Notes: generated by a model not told the origin, from the letters alone. A DNA stretch of 64,000 bases from Chryseobacterium sp. FH1 (GCF_000735135.1 NZ_JPLZ01000006.1:1240001-1304000); one strand, 5' to 3'; positions 1-8,703 are shown, numbered from the stretch's first letter. Numbers and translations are program-made.

Positions 1-332
1 AGGCCTTTGTAAGCTCCCAACATCCCAACAAACAAAATACAAACTGAGAAAATCCCGATGAACTTCGGAAGGTTCTGCTTTTTGCTTTCGTCTTCTGCAT
101 TCAGATTTAACATCATTAATATATAAAGGAACAAAACCATAATTGCTCCTGTGTAAACAATGATTTGAACTATACCTAAGAATTGCGCGTTAAGAAGAAT
201 GTACATTCCCGCAATGGAGAACATCGTCACGATCAAAGAAAGGATCGCATACATCGGATTTTTTGCAAAAACGAAGTAAACTGCGCTTGCAATCGCTAAA
301 AATGCTACGAAAAAAAATAAAAACTGATCCAT
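1..332 (-). CDS. nuoJ: NADH-quinone oxidoreductase subunit J (partial)
   Basis: This is the N-terminal 110 residues of the complex I membrane subunit J; the rest lies beyond the left edge. The protein starts MDQFLFFFVAFLAIASAVYF and shows four hydrophobic segments at about residues 2-20, 27-48, 53-77 and 90-108. The third contains the YTGAIMVLFLY signature that forms the pi-bulge helix of NuoJ in the proton-pumping arm. The ATG at 332 shares one base with the stop codon of nuoI (TAATG), which implies translational coupling. It is the last visible gene of the leftward nuo operon. The assignment rests on the signature, the hydrophobicity and the operon position. Confidence 0.93.
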   Translation of the reverse strand, partial: MDQFLFFFVAFLAIASAVYFVFAKNPMYAILSLIVTMFSIAGMYILLNAQFLGIVQIIVYTGAIMVLFLYILMMLNLNAEDESKKQNLPKFIGIFSVCILFVGMLGAYKG

Positions 333-889
333 TATTTTACTGCATTTTTTTGTTTCTCAGATTGTCTCGGCGTGATGTCAATCCTTGCATTAATTTTCTC
401 TACCAATTTATCTTTTCCGTAGATGAAAGAATTTCTGTTCATTTCAACATCAACCAACCTGTCTGTTAAGTAGATCGCAGATTTAGGACAAGCCTCTTCA
501 CACATACCGCAGAAGATGCATCTCAACATATTGATTTCGTAGATCTCTGCATATTTTTCCTCGCGGTACAGATCTTTCTCTTCTTTTTTTCTTTCGCCGG
601 CTGTCATTGTAATGGCTTCTGCAGGGCAAGCCACGGCACAAAGTCCACAAGCTGTACATCTTTCTCTACCTTCCTCATCACGTTTCAAAACGTGTAGCCC
701 ACGCCAAACTTGAGCGCGCGGTTTTTGAACCTCAGGATAAGAATAAACATTTGGAGCACCTTTTACAACGGTTCTCACAGCGTGTTTAAAAGTAATCCCC
801 ATCCCTTTGATAATCGCAGGCAAGTAGATCTTTTCGGCCAAGGTCATTTCTTTGTTCGAAACAACTTTTGATCTGTTAGTAAGTTTCAT
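332..889 (-). CDS. nuoI: NADH-quinone oxidoreductase subunit I
   Basis: This 185-residue protein is the 8Fe ferredoxin-like subunit that carries clusters N6a and N6b in the arm joining the peripheral and membrane parts of complex I. Two complete 4Fe-4S motifs are visible: Cys78, 81, 84 and 88 (CTACGLCAVACP) and Cys124, 127, 130 and 134 (CIFCGMCEEACP). The N-terminal amphipathic stretch (about residues 17-45) is typical of NuoI. The length is normal for the family. It follows nuoH after a 134-bp spacer and overlaps nuoJ by one base. Nothing in the gene looks damaged. Confidence 0.97.
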   Translation of the reverse strand: MKLTNRSKVVSNKEMTLAEKIYLPAIIKGMGITFKHAVRTVVKGAPNVYSYPEVQKPRAQVWRGLHVLKRDEEGRERCTACGLCAVACPAEAITMTAGERKKEEKDLYREEKYAEIYEINMLRCIFCGMCEEACPKSAIYLTDRLVDVEMNRNSFIYGKDKLVEKINARIDITPRQSEKQKNAVK

Positions 890-995
890 TATTTTTTATA
901 TTAAATGTTAGAAGATGGAAGCTTATTGAATGGAAGTTAATTCCTTCGTCGCTTTTCACATCAGCTCATTTTCAAATTTTCTATATTTTAACATC

Positions 996-1023
996 AGTCT
1001 CCCGACTTCTGACTTCCCACCTA
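996..1023. repeat. heptad-period tract, nuoI-nuoH spacer
   Basis: Four in-phase 7-nt units (AGTCTCC, CGACTTC, TGACTTC, CCACCTA) run up to the nuoH stop codon. Looser GGAAG-type units occur at 909-936 in the same spacer. This is a weaker member of the heptad class described in the findings. Confidence 0.45.
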
Positions 1024-2088
1024 TTAATTTCCAAATGCTAAAATCACAGCACCTGTTACAATTAGATTTACCAAAGCCAATGGAATCAAAGTTTTCCATC
1101 CAAGGTGCATCAATTGGTCATATCTAAATCTCGGAAGTGTCCATCTGATCCACATAAAGATCAAGATTCCAACTACTGTCTTTGTTAAGAATGCTACGAT
1201 GCTTAAGATTCCAGCCGCATTTTCTCCCCAATTCTGAGTTACCCAATCGATTCCAGGATAGTTGTAGCCTCCGAAGAAAAGAACTACGATGAATGCATTA
1301 GAAATGAACATATTCACATATTCCCCAAACATATACAATCCTAATTTCATTGATGAATATTCGGTAGAATATCCTGTAACCAATTCGGATTCACATTCTG
1401 GTAGATCGAACGGGTGACGGTTGGTCTCTGCCAAAGCTGCAACAAAGAATATTAAGAAAGCCAAAGGTTGATAAAGAATATTCCAGTTGATCCCAGAAAT
1501 AGCAGGAATGAATCCCCAGATTTTCCCAGTTGCCTGTACTTCAGAGATCATTTTAAGGTCAAGACTTCCTGTCATCATAATGATTGACAACAAAGACAAT
1601 CCCATTGCCAACTCGTAAGAGATCATTTGAGAAGAAGCTCTGATGGCGCCAAGCAATGAATATTTATTATTCGAAGCCCAACCTCCGATCATGATTCCGT
1701 AAACACCGATGGAAGCCATTCCGATGATGAACAACACGCCAACGTCGATATTTGCAACTTGCAGATCAAAAGAATTTCCGCCAATGTTTAATGTTTTTCC
1801 CCAAGGAATCACTGCGCCAGTGATCAATGAAATGAACATGACCAAAGAAGGTCCTAATATAAAAAGGAATTTCTCCGCGTGTTGTGGCGTAAAATCCTCT
1901 TTGAAGAAAAATTTACCACCATCTGCCAACGGTTGCAACAATCCGAAAGGTCCCGATCTGTTTGGTCCGATCCTGTCCTGCATAATAGCGGCCACTTTTC
2001 TTTCTGCCCAAGTAGAGTAGGCTGCGATTGTAAGCGCAAGAAGGAATAGAGCAAGTACCAATATGATTTTAAAAGTCAGTAATTCCAT
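1024..2088 (-). CDS. nuoH: NADH-quinone oxidoreductase subunit H
   Basis: This 354-residue polytopic protein is the complex I subunit that forms much of the quinone chamber. Diagnostic family segments are the early loop AERKVAAIMQDRIGPNRSG (from about residue 28) and the acidic loop PECESELVTGY at about 230-240, equivalent to the conserved ESE loop. About eight hydrophobic helices are spread over the length. The size is normal for NuoH. It lies between nuoG (42-bp gap upstream) and nuoI in the same operon. Long ORFs antisense to it are shadows. Confidence 0.97.
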   Translation of the reverse strand: MELLTFKIILVLALFLLALTIAAYSTWAERKVAAIMQDRIGPNRSGPFGLLQPLADGGKFFFKEDFTPQHAEKFLFILGPSLVMFISLITGAVIPWGKTLNIGGNSFDLQVANIDVGVLFIIGMASIGVYGIMIGGWASNNKYSLLGAIRASSQMISYELAMGLSLLSIIMMTGSLDLKMISEVQATGKIWGFIPAISGINWNILYQPLAFLIFFVAALAETNRHPFDLPECESELVTGYSTEYSSMKLGLYMFGEYVNMFISNAFIVVLFFGGYNYPGIDWVTQNWGENAAGILSIVAFLTKTVVGILIFMWIRWTLPRFRYDQLMHLGWKTLIPLALVNLIVTGAVILAFGN

Positions 2089-2129
2089 ATCAATTTATTT
2101 GAGTTTTGATTTTTGAGATGTTCTCAAAA

Positions 2130-3158
2130 TCAAATCGTCTCATTATCTAATTTTTCAATTTCTTTTTCGTCTGAAACACCAATTTCTTTGGCTTCAAAAT
2201 TTTCTAAAACATTGTAGCTGTCTGTTTTTTTCTCATAATGATTTAGAGAGATCACAGAATGTCTGTCGATGTGTCTTGGTCCTTCGATGTTCCAAAGTGC
2301 AGTGTCTTTTTTGTGGAAACGACACTCGTCACAGATCCATTCTTCAACTTCGCCGTATTGGTCTTTTCTAGCCGTTACTCTCACCACTTCATCACCCTTC
2401 ATCCAAACGACCGCTTTTCCGCTACATTTTGTACAAGAACAAGTTGCGTTGTAAGGTTTTGTGAACCAAACTCTGCTGGTGAATCTTGCCGTTCTGTCTG
2501 TCAATGCCCCAACTGGACAAACATCGATCACGTTTCCGATGAAATCGTTATCCAAAGCTTTGTTCAACATTGTAGAGATCTCTGCGTGGTCTCCTCTGTA
2601 AAGGATTCCGTGCTCTCTTTTCTCCGTCAACTGATTCGCTGCCAATACGCATCTTGCGCAAAGGATGCAACGGTTCATATTCAATTTGATGTTTGGACCG
2701 ATGTCGTCTGCATCATAGGTATTTCTTTCGAACTCAGTTCTGGTTTCGAGATTTCCGTGCTCGTAGCCAAGATCCTGAAGATGACATTCTCCCGCCTGAT
2801 CACAAACCGGGCAATCCAAAGGGTGATTGACCAAAAGGAATTCGGTCACCGCCTTTCTACCTTCCTGTGCTTTTTCAGAACTGAGGTTTTTCACTTCCAT
2901 TCCGTCCATCACGCCAGTCCTACAGCTTGCAACCAATTTAGGCATTGGTCTCGGGTCTGCTTCGGAACCTTTGGAAACTTCTACCAAACACGTTCTGCAT
3001 CGGCCTCCGCTGGTTTCCAGTTTGCTATAATAACACATAGCTGGCGGCACAGATTTTCCTCCGATTTGTCTTGCAGCTTCCAAAATAGAAGTGCCAGGCA
3101 AAACTTCAGTCGTTTGTCCGTCTATGGTAACTTTAAATTTTTTGACTTCTTCGCTCAT
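2130..3158 (-). CDS. nuoG: NADH-quinone oxidoreductase subunit G, short form (2Fe-2S/4Fe-4S protein)
   Basis: This is the iron-sulfur electron-wire subunit of complex I. The N-terminal 2Fe-2S ferredoxin fold has Cys42, 54, 57 and 79. A His112/Cys116/119/125 set fits cluster N5, Cys164/167/170/214 fits N4, and Cys240/242/245/276/279 begins the 4Fe-4S region that precedes the molybdopterin-oxidoreductase-like part in long NuoG. At 342 residues it lacks nearly all of that C-terminal domain, present in the roughly 700-900-residue versions. From family knowledge, flavobacteria commonly carry this short form, so it is probably not a truncation artefact. The stop is clean and nuoH follows. Confidence 0.92.
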   Translation of the reverse strand: MSEEVKKFKVTIDGQTTEVLPGTSILEAARQIGGKSVPPAMCYYSKLETSGGRCRTCLVEVSKGSEADPRPMPKLVASCRTGVMDGMEVKNLSSEKAQEGRKAVTEFLLVNHPLDCPVCDQAGECHLQDLGYEHGNLETRTEFERNTYDADDIGPNIKLNMNRCILCARCVLAANQLTEKREHGILYRGDHAEISTMLNKALDNDFIGNVIDVCPVGALTDRTARFTSRVWFTKPYNATCSCTKCSGKAVVWMKGDEVVRVTARKDQYGEVEEWICDECRFHKKDTALWNIEGPRHIDRHSVISLNHYEKKTDSYNVLENFEAKEIGVSDEKEIEKLDNETI

Positions 3159-3254
3159 ATTTCAAGGTTTTAGATTTTCGGATTTTAGATTAAATCTTTG
3201 TCCTAGATCTTTTGTCAATTCTATTTATATTTAAAATATAACTTGATGTATATT

Positions 3255-4127
3255 TTAGTTCTTTAATTTTCTATTAAAAACGTATCCGATTCCAAAATTA
3301 ACTTGGTAGAATACGAAGTCCTGACTCGCTTTATCAGGTTTATTGTTAAGCGTAGTTTTGATATCCGGCATATTGATGTAACCAAATTTTCCTTCTACTC
3401 TTGCCATCCAATGATTCCAGAAAACAAGATTGATGTTGGCTCTTGCGTCCAATCCAAATCCAGCCACGTGAAATCTGTCACTTCTTTCATTTCCAAAAAG
3501 TTTCACATTGCTTTTTGGAAAAAGAACACCTGCGCCAGCTCCGTAAGCCCAATGGATATCAAAGTTCTTTCTTGATAATATATTTTTATATTTCTCAATT
3601 CCTGCGTTCACGTAGTTTAGTCCGTCCGTGTGCTCAAAGGTAAGAAACTCAGCGCTACTTAAATCTACTTGGCCATTCTGAACCATTGCTGCATAAGTCG
3701 GGTCTGAGATGTTTCCATTGAACTTTGCCGTTTGATCTTGATCCATCACATATTTCATATGATCTGTTCCAACGACCAAAGCCAAATCATCTTTGAAAAA
3801 ATATCCAAATCTGAAATTGAACTGAGGCTTGGAAATCTGTCCTGGATTGATGTAATCCCAAGTCAATTCCGAAGGTCTGTCGTGTGCTTTTACATTTTGA
3901 AGCGTAAAATCATAGCCATTCCCCTTGAATCGAATATCAGAATCACTGAATCCCGCTCTGTTCCATCCCCAAAAGCCGAACATTGTTCCTTTAGTGAATG
4001 TTGATTTATTAATTGGAAGCAAGTCAACAGAACCACTTTCAATCAAAGAATCTTTTTTTATTTTCTGTCCTACTACAAGATTTAATCCTATGATAGTTAC
4101 AAAAAATGCATTTAATATCTTCTTCAT
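3255..4127 (-). CDS. Outer-membrane beta-barrel protein of unknown function inside the nuo operon
   Basis: The protein is about 290 residues from the ATG at 4127, chosen because it opens a clear signal peptide (MKKILNAFFVTIIGLNLVVG). An upstream in-frame start at 4184 would add 19 charged residues and is unlikely. The mature part has alternating aromatic strands (FGFWGWNRAG, FNFRFGYFF, FGYINMP, YQVNFGIGYVF), which suggests a porin-like or OmpA-like barrel. I do not recognise a specific family. It is co-directional with nuoF and nuoG and sits between them, an unusual place for an outer-membrane gene, since complex I is an inner-membrane machine. A role in respiration cannot be inferred from position alone. 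Confidence 0.8.
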   Translation of the reverse strand: MKKILNAFFVTIIGLNLVVGQKIKKDSLIESGSVDLLPINKSTFTKGTMFGFWGWNRAGFSDSDIRFKGNGYDFTLQNVKAHDRPSELTWDYINPGQISKPQFNFRFGYFFKDDLALVVGTDHMKYVMDQDQTAKFNGNISDPTYAAMVQNGQVDLSSAEFLTFEHTDGLNYVNAGIEKYKNILSRKNFDIHWAYGAGAGVLFPKSNVKLFGNERSDRFHVAGFGLDARANINLVFWNHWMARVEGKFGYINMPDIKTTLNNKPDKASQDFVFYQVNFGIGYVFNRKLKN

Positions 4128-4226
4128 TATTCTATTTGGATACCGATATCCATTTTTTATGAACGCTTCTCTCGTGCTTTGCACTATAAAAAATCTATTT
4201 TTTGAAAGTTTGTTCTTTGTGTTTTT

Positions 4227-5579
4227 TTATTTGGATACTGCTGGAATCGGGTCTGCATAATTTGCAATTCCATAATTTTGGGTTTGGCTCAACTCTGGGT
4301 TGTTCACGTGCCATTCAAACTCATCTCTGAAGTGTCTGATAGCAGCAGCAACCGGCCAGGCAGCAGCATCTCCCAAAGGACAAATGGTATTACCTTCAAT
4401 TTTTCTCTGGATATCCCAAAGCAAATCGATGTCTTCCATTTTGCCTTCCCCTTTTTCTATTTTTTTCAAGATTTTGTACATCCAGCCCGTTCCTTCACGA
4501 CAAGGTGTACATTGTCCACAACTCTCGTGGTTGTAGAATCTTGCTAATGTCATTGTATGATTTACCACACATTGGTCTTCATCCAAAACTATAAATCCAC
4601 CTGAACCCATCATTGTTCCGGTAGCAAAACCACCATCAGCAAGGGATTCATAATTCATATATCTTGGTTCACCATTGATGGTTTTCAGTAATAAGTTTGC
4701 AGGAACGATTGGAACAGAACTTCCACCAGGAATACAAGCTTTCAGCTTTTTACCGTTCGGGATGCCACCACAATATTCATCAGAATAAATAAATTCCTCA
4801 ACCGTAATGGTCATATCAATTTCGTAAACGCCTGGTTTGTTGATGTTTCCACAAGCTGAAATCAATTTGGTTCCAGTTGATTTTCCAACACCGATTTTAG
4901 CATATTCAGCGCCAGAAATTTCGATAATAGGAACAACAGCGGCGATAGATTCTACGTTATTTACAACCGTTGGTCTTTCCCAAAGTCCTTTTACCGCTGG
5001 GAAAGGTGGTTTTAGTCTTGGGTTTCCTCTTTTGCCTTCAAGAGATTCTAGCAAAGCAGTTTCTTCGCCACAGATGTAGGCACCGCCACCTCTCTGAACA
5101 TAAATTTCGCAATCGAAACCACTTCCCAAGATATTCTTCCCAAGAAAACCTGCTGCTTTCGCTTCTTCGATTGCCTCTTCCAAAATATCCGGAATCCAAG
5201 AATATTCTCCTCTGATGTAGATGTATGAAACATTGGAACCTAAAACAAAAGATGAAATCAACATTCCTTCAATTAGTAAATGAGGAAGAAACTCCATCAA
5301 ATATCGGTCTTTGAAAGTTCCCGGTTCAGACTCATCGGCATTTACGACCAAGTGTCTTGGAACGCCTTCTGGTTTTGCAAGGAAACTCCATTTAAGTCCT
5401 GTTGGGAAACCAGCGCCACCACGACCACGAAGTCCGGAGATTTTCACTTCCTCCAGGATTTCCTCAGGTTTCATTTTAAAGGCTTTTTCTGCCGACTCGT
5501 AACCACCGTGTTTGCGGTAAGTTTCGTAGTAGCGAATGCCTTCTATATGTGCGTTTTTAAGTAAAAGTTTTTTACTCAT
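4227..5579 (-). CDS. nuoF: NADH-quinone oxidoreductase subunit F
   Basis: This 450-residue protein is the flavoprotein that binds NADH and FMN and carries cluster N3. Visible motifs are the glycine-rich GRGGAGFPTG at about 52-61 (NADH/FMN site), GAYICGEETALLESLEG at 166-182 (FMN site), and the 4Fe-4S ligands Cys354, 357, 360 (SCGQCTPCREG) plus Cys400. The size is normal. It works with NuoE and NuoG to feed electrons from NADH into the iron-sulfur chain. The nuoE-nuoF spacer holds a heptad-repeat tract, and an outer-membrane protein gene follows downstream instead of nuoG. Confidence 0.97.
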   Translation of the reverse strand: MSKKLLLKNAHIEGIRYYETYRKHGGYESAEKAFKMKPEEILEEVKISGLRGRGGAGFPTGLKWSFLAKPEGVPRHLVVNADESEPGTFKDRYLMEFLPHLLIEGMLISSFVLGSNVSYIYIRGEYSWIPDILEEAIEEAKAAGFLGKNILGSGFDCEIYVQRGGGAYICGEETALLESLEGKRGNPRLKPPFPAVKGLWERPTVVNNVESIAAVVPIIEISGAEYAKIGVGKSTGTKLISACGNINKPGVYEIDMTITVEEFIYSDEYCGGIPNGKKLKACIPGGSSVPIVPANLLLKTINGEPRYMNYESLADGGFATGTMMGSGGFIVLDEDQCVVNHTMTLARFYNHESCGQCTPCREGTGWMYKILKKIEKGEGKMEDIDLLWDIQRKIEGNTICPLGDAAAWPVAAAIRHFRDEFEWHVNNPELSQTQNYGIANYADPIPAVSK

Positions 5580-5586
5580 TGTTATA

Positions 5587-5635
5587 TGCTTTTAGCGAAT
5601 GGCTTTTAGCTTTTGGCTATTTGCTGTACGCCTTT
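5587..5635. repeat. heptad-repeat tract, nuoE-nuoF spacer (GC every 7 nt)
   Basis: Seven consecutive 7-nt units are TGCTTTT, AGCGAAT, GGCTTTT, AGCTTTT, GGCTATT, TGCTGTA and CGCCTTT. GC stands at positions 2-3 of every unit while the other positions vary. The tract fills most of the 79-bp gap. No stem-loop or reading frame explains the strict 7-nt phase. Confidence 0.8.
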
Positions 5636-5658
5636 TTTAATTAATTTAAAATTTATTC

Positions 5659-6168
5659 TTAACCTAAATCGATTGCGCCTTGTCTGCAAAGGTCAATGAT
5701 TTCGTCAACTTTTTCGATGGTCAAATGCTCGTGGTAGAATTTTCCCAACTGCATCATCGGTGCATATCCGCAAGCGCCAAGACATTCTCCAGGTTTCAAA
5801 GTGAAAAGTCCGTCTGCTGTGGTTTCGCCGTCTTTGATATTCAATTTTGTTCTGATGTGGTCGAGAATGTTATCACTTCCATTCAGCATGCAAGGTCCGG
5901 TTCTGCAGACTTCCAAAACATATTTCCCCACCGGCTTCATATTGAACATAGTATAGAAAGTAGCAACTTCATATACTTCAATCGGCGTGATGCTCAATAA
6001 TTCTGCAACATAATCCATCACTGGAACAGCCAGCCAACCATCAAATTCTTTCTGTGCAATGTGCAAGACAGGAATCAACGCAGATTTTTGTCTGCCTTCC
6101 GGATATCTCGCTATAATTTTATGAACCTGCGCTAAGCTTTCAGGTTTAAAAGCAATTGTTTCGCTCAT
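5659..6168 (-). CDS. nuoE: NADH-quinone oxidoreductase subunit E
   Basis: This 169-residue protein has a thioredoxin-like 2Fe-2S fold and carries cluster N1a beside the NuoF flavin site. The four ligands are visible as Cys88 and Cys93 (CRTGPC) and Cys129 and Cys133 (CLGAC). The VYEVATFYTMFN segment at about 65-76 is a NuoE/24-kDa signature. The length matches the family. The gene lies between nuoD and nuoF, and both flanking spacers contain heptad-period repeats. Confidence 0.97.
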   Translation of the reverse strand: MSETIAFKPESLAQVHKIIARYPEGRQKSALIPVLHIAQKEFDGWLAVPVMDYVAELLSITPIEVYEVATFYTMFNMKPVGKYVLEVCRTGPCMLNGSDNILDHIRTKLNIKDGETTADGLFTLKPGECLGACGYAPMMQLGKFYHEHLTIEKVDEIIDLCRQGAIDLG

Positions 6169-6175
6169 CTTATTT

Positions 6176-6231
6176 AAGATTAAAGAATCAAGAACAAAGA
6201 GTCAAGACTCGTAATTCTATATTCTAAATTC
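6176..6231. repeat. heptad-repeat tract, nuoD-nuoE spacer
   Basis: Eight 7-nt units stay in phase: AAGATTA, AAGAATC, AAGAACA, AAGAGTC and AAGACTC, then GTAATTC, TATATTC and TAAATTC. The first five share AAGA and the last three share a TNAATTC-like pattern. The motif differs from the GC-type tract next door, but the period is the same. Confidence 0.78.
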
Positions 6232-6288
6232 AATTTTTATTTTGATATGAAAGTCTTTACTCTTTCATCTTTTTTCTTGTTGTCTTTG

Positions 6289-7512
6289 TTATGCGTCTAA
6301 TTCTCCCGCAATGATATTCATACTACACATCGTTACAATCGCATCAGATATTACTGCGCCCGTAATCATTTCCGGATAGGCTTGATAATAAATGAAACAA
6401 GGTCTTCTGAAGTGAAGTCTGTAAGGCGTTCTTCCGCCATCGCTCACAAGATAGAATCCTAATTCTCCGTTTCCACCTTCTACAGCGTGGTAAACTTCGC
6501 CTTTAGGAACATCTGTTTCTCCCATTACGATTTTGAAATGGTAAATCAAGGCTTCCATTTTGTTGTAAACATCTGCCTTTTCGGGAAGATAGAAATCCGG
6601 AACATCCGCGTGGAATGGTCCTTCTGGAAGGTTGTCGTAAGCTTGGTTGATGATTTTCAAAGATTCCCAAATCTCCTGCTGACGAACCATAAAACGGTCG
6701 TAAGTATCGCCCGCAGTTCCAACCGGAATGATGAAATCGAAGTCCTCGTAAGAAGAATAAGGCTGAGCAACTCTCACGTCATAATCAACGCCGGTCGCAC
6801 GTAGGTTCGGACCTGTGAAACCGTAGCTCAAAGCTCTCTCTGCTGAGATTGCGCCTGCGCCGATGGTTCTGTCCATAAAGATTCGGTTTCTTTCTAACAA
6901 TTGTCCAAATTCTGCGAATCTTGCTGGGAAAGTTTTCAGGAAGTCTTTCAACAACTCGTGGAACTTTGGTGTGAAGTCTCTTTCGAAACCGCCAATTCTT
7001 CCCATATTGGTCGTCATCCTTGCACCGCAAATCTGCTCGTACATATCATAAATACGTTCTCTTTCGATGAACATATAAGTCAATCCTGTGATTGCGCCGG
7101 CATCCATTCCTGTTACACCGTTGCATATCAAATGGTCACCAATTCTCGCCAACTCCATCAAAATCACACGCATATAATCGACACGTTTTGGAACTTTGAT
7201 TCCAAGTAATTTCTCAACTGTCATATGCCAACCCAAATTGTTGATGGGTGCAGAACAGTAGTTCATTCTATCAGTAAGCGTCGTGATTTGTGCAAAGTTT
7301 CTTCTCTCAGAGATTTTTTCAAATGCTCTGTGGATATAACCTACAGTTTGCTCAGCGTGAAGAATCCTTTCTCCGTCCATCGTAAGAACGTTCTGGAAAA
7401 TTCCGTGAGTTGCAGGGTGCGTAGGTCCAAGATTCAGGGTGTATAGTTGCCCGTCGATTTGTTCCTTGCTGTCGTATTGGTTAAGTATATTAGATAATGA
7501 GTTATCTTTCAT
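6289..7512 (-). CDS. nuoD: NADH-quinone oxidoreductase subunit D
   Basis: This 407-residue protein is the 49-kDa subunit that, with NuoB, builds the quinone-reduction site near cluster N2. The N-terminal GPTHPATHG (29-37) is the loop carrying the quinone-headgroup histidine, and HAEQTVGYIHRAFEK follows. The C-terminal part, with the RLHFRRPCF segment, is also family-typical. The product is full length, separate from NuoC (not a NuoCD fusion). The gap of 62 bp from nuoC is almost entirely a heptad tract. Confidence 0.97.
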   Translation of the reverse strand: MKDNSLSNILNQYDSKEQIDGQLYTLNLGPTHPATHGIFQNVLTMDGERILHAEQTVGYIHRAFEKISERRNFAQITTLTDRMNYCSAPINNLGWHMTVEKLLGIKVPKRVDYMRVILMELARIGDHLICNGVTGMDAGAITGLTYMFIERERIYDMYEQICGARMTTNMGRIGGFERDFTPKFHELLKDFLKTFPARFAEFGQLLERNRIFMDRTIGAGAISAERALSYGFTGPNLRATGVDYDVRVAQPYSSYEDFDFIIPVGTAGDTYDRFMVRQQEIWESLKIINQAYDNLPEGPFHADVPDFYLPEKADVYNKMEALIYHFKIVMGETDVPKGEVYHAVEGGNGELGFYLVSDGGRTPYRLHFRRPCFIYYQAYPEMITGAVISDAIVTMCSMNIIAGELDA

Positions 7513-7518
7513 AATATT

Positions 7519-7574
7519 TGCTTTTAGCTATTTGCTTCTGGCTATTGGCTAAGTGCCATTAGCCATATGCTATA
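7519..7574. repeat. heptad-repeat tract, nuoC-nuoD spacer (GC every 7 nt)
   Basis: Eight consecutive units run up to the nuoC stop codon: TGCTTTT, AGCTATT, TGCTTCT, GGCTATT, GGCTAAG, TGCCATT, AGCCATA and TGCTATA. All eight have GC at positions 2-3. This is the longest unbroken GC-type tract in the window. Confidence 0.82.
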
Positions 7575-8069
7575 CTATCTTCCGAACATACTATCGTTCT
7601 TGTCTGTTCTGGTTCCATCTTCCAAGCGATATTCTTTCAGCATTGGATGATAACCAAGGTCTTCCATATTAAGGATTGGTCTCAAATCTGGGTGACCTTT
7701 GAATTTGATTCCGTAGAAATCAAAAGTTTCTCTTTCCATCCAGTTGGCGCCGGCATATAATTCTGTCAAAGAATCAACTTCAACGTTTTCTCTCGTCATA
7801 AAAACTTTCATACGAATTCTGAAATTGGTCATCATATTATGCAAATGATAAATAACGCCGATTTCCTTTTCAGGTGTTTCAGGATAATGAATCCCACAAA
7901 CGTCCGTCAAAAAATTAATTTCTAAAGTTGAATCTTTCAAATAATGAATCACCTTTTTGATATCGTCTTTCTTGATTTCAACCGTCAGCATTCCGTAAGG
8001 TTCTGAACTTGAAATCACAGACTCAGGAAATTCTCTCGTGATAGCTTCTAATACAAATTCGTTCGTCAT
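7575..8069 (-). CDS. nuoC: NADH-quinone oxidoreductase subunit C
   Basis: This 164-residue protein is the 30-kDa scaffold subunit of the complex I peripheral arm. The family signature ERETFDFYGIKFKGHPDLR lies at about 112-130, followed by the conserved PILNMEDL stretch. It has no cofactor ligands, as expected. The start lies 5 bp after the nuoB stop, so the pair is tightly coupled. It is a separate polypeptide, not fused to NuoD. Confidence 0.96.
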   Translation of the reverse strand: MTNEFVLEAITREFPESVISSSEPYGMLTVEIKKDDIKKVIHYLKDSTLEINFLTDVCGIHYPETPEKEIGVIYHLHNMMTNFRIRMKVFMTRENVEVDSLTELYAGANWMERETFDFYGIKFKGHPDLRPILNMEDLGYHPMLKEYRLEDGTRTDKNDSMFGR

Positions 8070-8074
8070 CTTCC

Positions 8075-8635
8075 TTAGTTACTAATATTGTAAGAATCCA
8101 ATAAATGCTGATATTCCGGCATATCTCTTCTTCTGATGCTTTCGCTTTCTGCCAAAGCCTGCACCTGCATTACACCTTCGATGATTTGTTCCGGTCTTGG
8201 CGGACATCCTGGGACATAAACGTCAACAGGAATGATTTTGTCAATCCCTTGAAGAACCGAATAAGTATCAAAAATACCACCGCTGGAAGCACAAGCACCA
8301 ACAGCAACCACCCATTTTGGCTCAGCCATTTGGGTGTAAACTTCTTTCAAAACGGGACCTAATTTCTTAGCAATCGTTCCGCAAACCATCAACATATCTG
8401 CCTGTCTTGGAGAGAAAGAGTTTCTTTCCATCCCAAATCTTGACGCATCAAATGTTGGATTCAATGTCGCCATAAATTCGATTCCACAACAAGACGTCGC
8501 GAAAGGTAGAGGCCAAAGTGAAAACTTTCTTGCCATCCCAATCACACTGCTCAAGTTGGTTGCGAAAAATCCTTCTCCTTCAAATCCTGGAGGAGCGGGC
8601 GCATCTGTTTTTATTACTGGTTTATTATCTGACAT
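8075..8635 (-). CDS. nuoB: NADH-quinone oxidoreductase subunit B
   Basis: This 186-residue protein binds the terminal cluster N2 that reduces quinone. The unusual adjacent cysteines Cys49-Cys50 (TSCCGIEF), with Cys115 and Cys144 (VPGCPPRPEQ), form the complete N2 ligand set. The N-terminal 20 residues are a short extension rich in Pro and Asp. It sits between nuoA and nuoC with the usual gene order. Confidence 0.97.
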   Translation of the reverse strand: MSDNKPVIKTDAPAPPGFEGEGFFATNLSSVIGMARKFSLWPLPFATSCCGIEFMATLNPTFDASRFGMERNSFSPRQADMLMVCGTIAKKLGPVLKEVYTQMAEPKWVVAVGACASSGGIFDTYSVLQGIDKIIPVDVYVPGCPPRPEQIIEGVMQVQALAESESIRRRDMPEYQHLLDSYNISN

Positions 8636-8641
8636 TTTTTC

Positions 8642-8683
8642 TAGATTTTAAATTTTAGATTTTAATTGATTCAATTTTAAATC
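8642..8683. repeat. heptad-period tract, nuoA-nuoB spacer
   Basis: AT-rich units TAGATTT, TAAATTT, TAGATTT, TAATTGA, TTCAATT and TTAAATC can be read in phase at 7 nt. Low complexity makes this tract less certain than the GC-type ones. Confidence 0.5.
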
Positions 8684-8703
8684 CAAAACGTAATTAATTT
8701 AAT

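Noticed and set aside
2259-3173. 304-codon plus-strand ORF opposite nuoG
   Set aside because: It lies fully antisense to a well-supported iron-sulfur protein gene, its translation is rich in Cys, His, Ser and Phe without domains, and it arises from codon bias of the real gene.
5587-7574. Heptad tracts as a CRISPR array
   Set aside because: There are no longer repeats with unique spacers, units are only 7 nt and degenerate, and no cas genes occur in the window.
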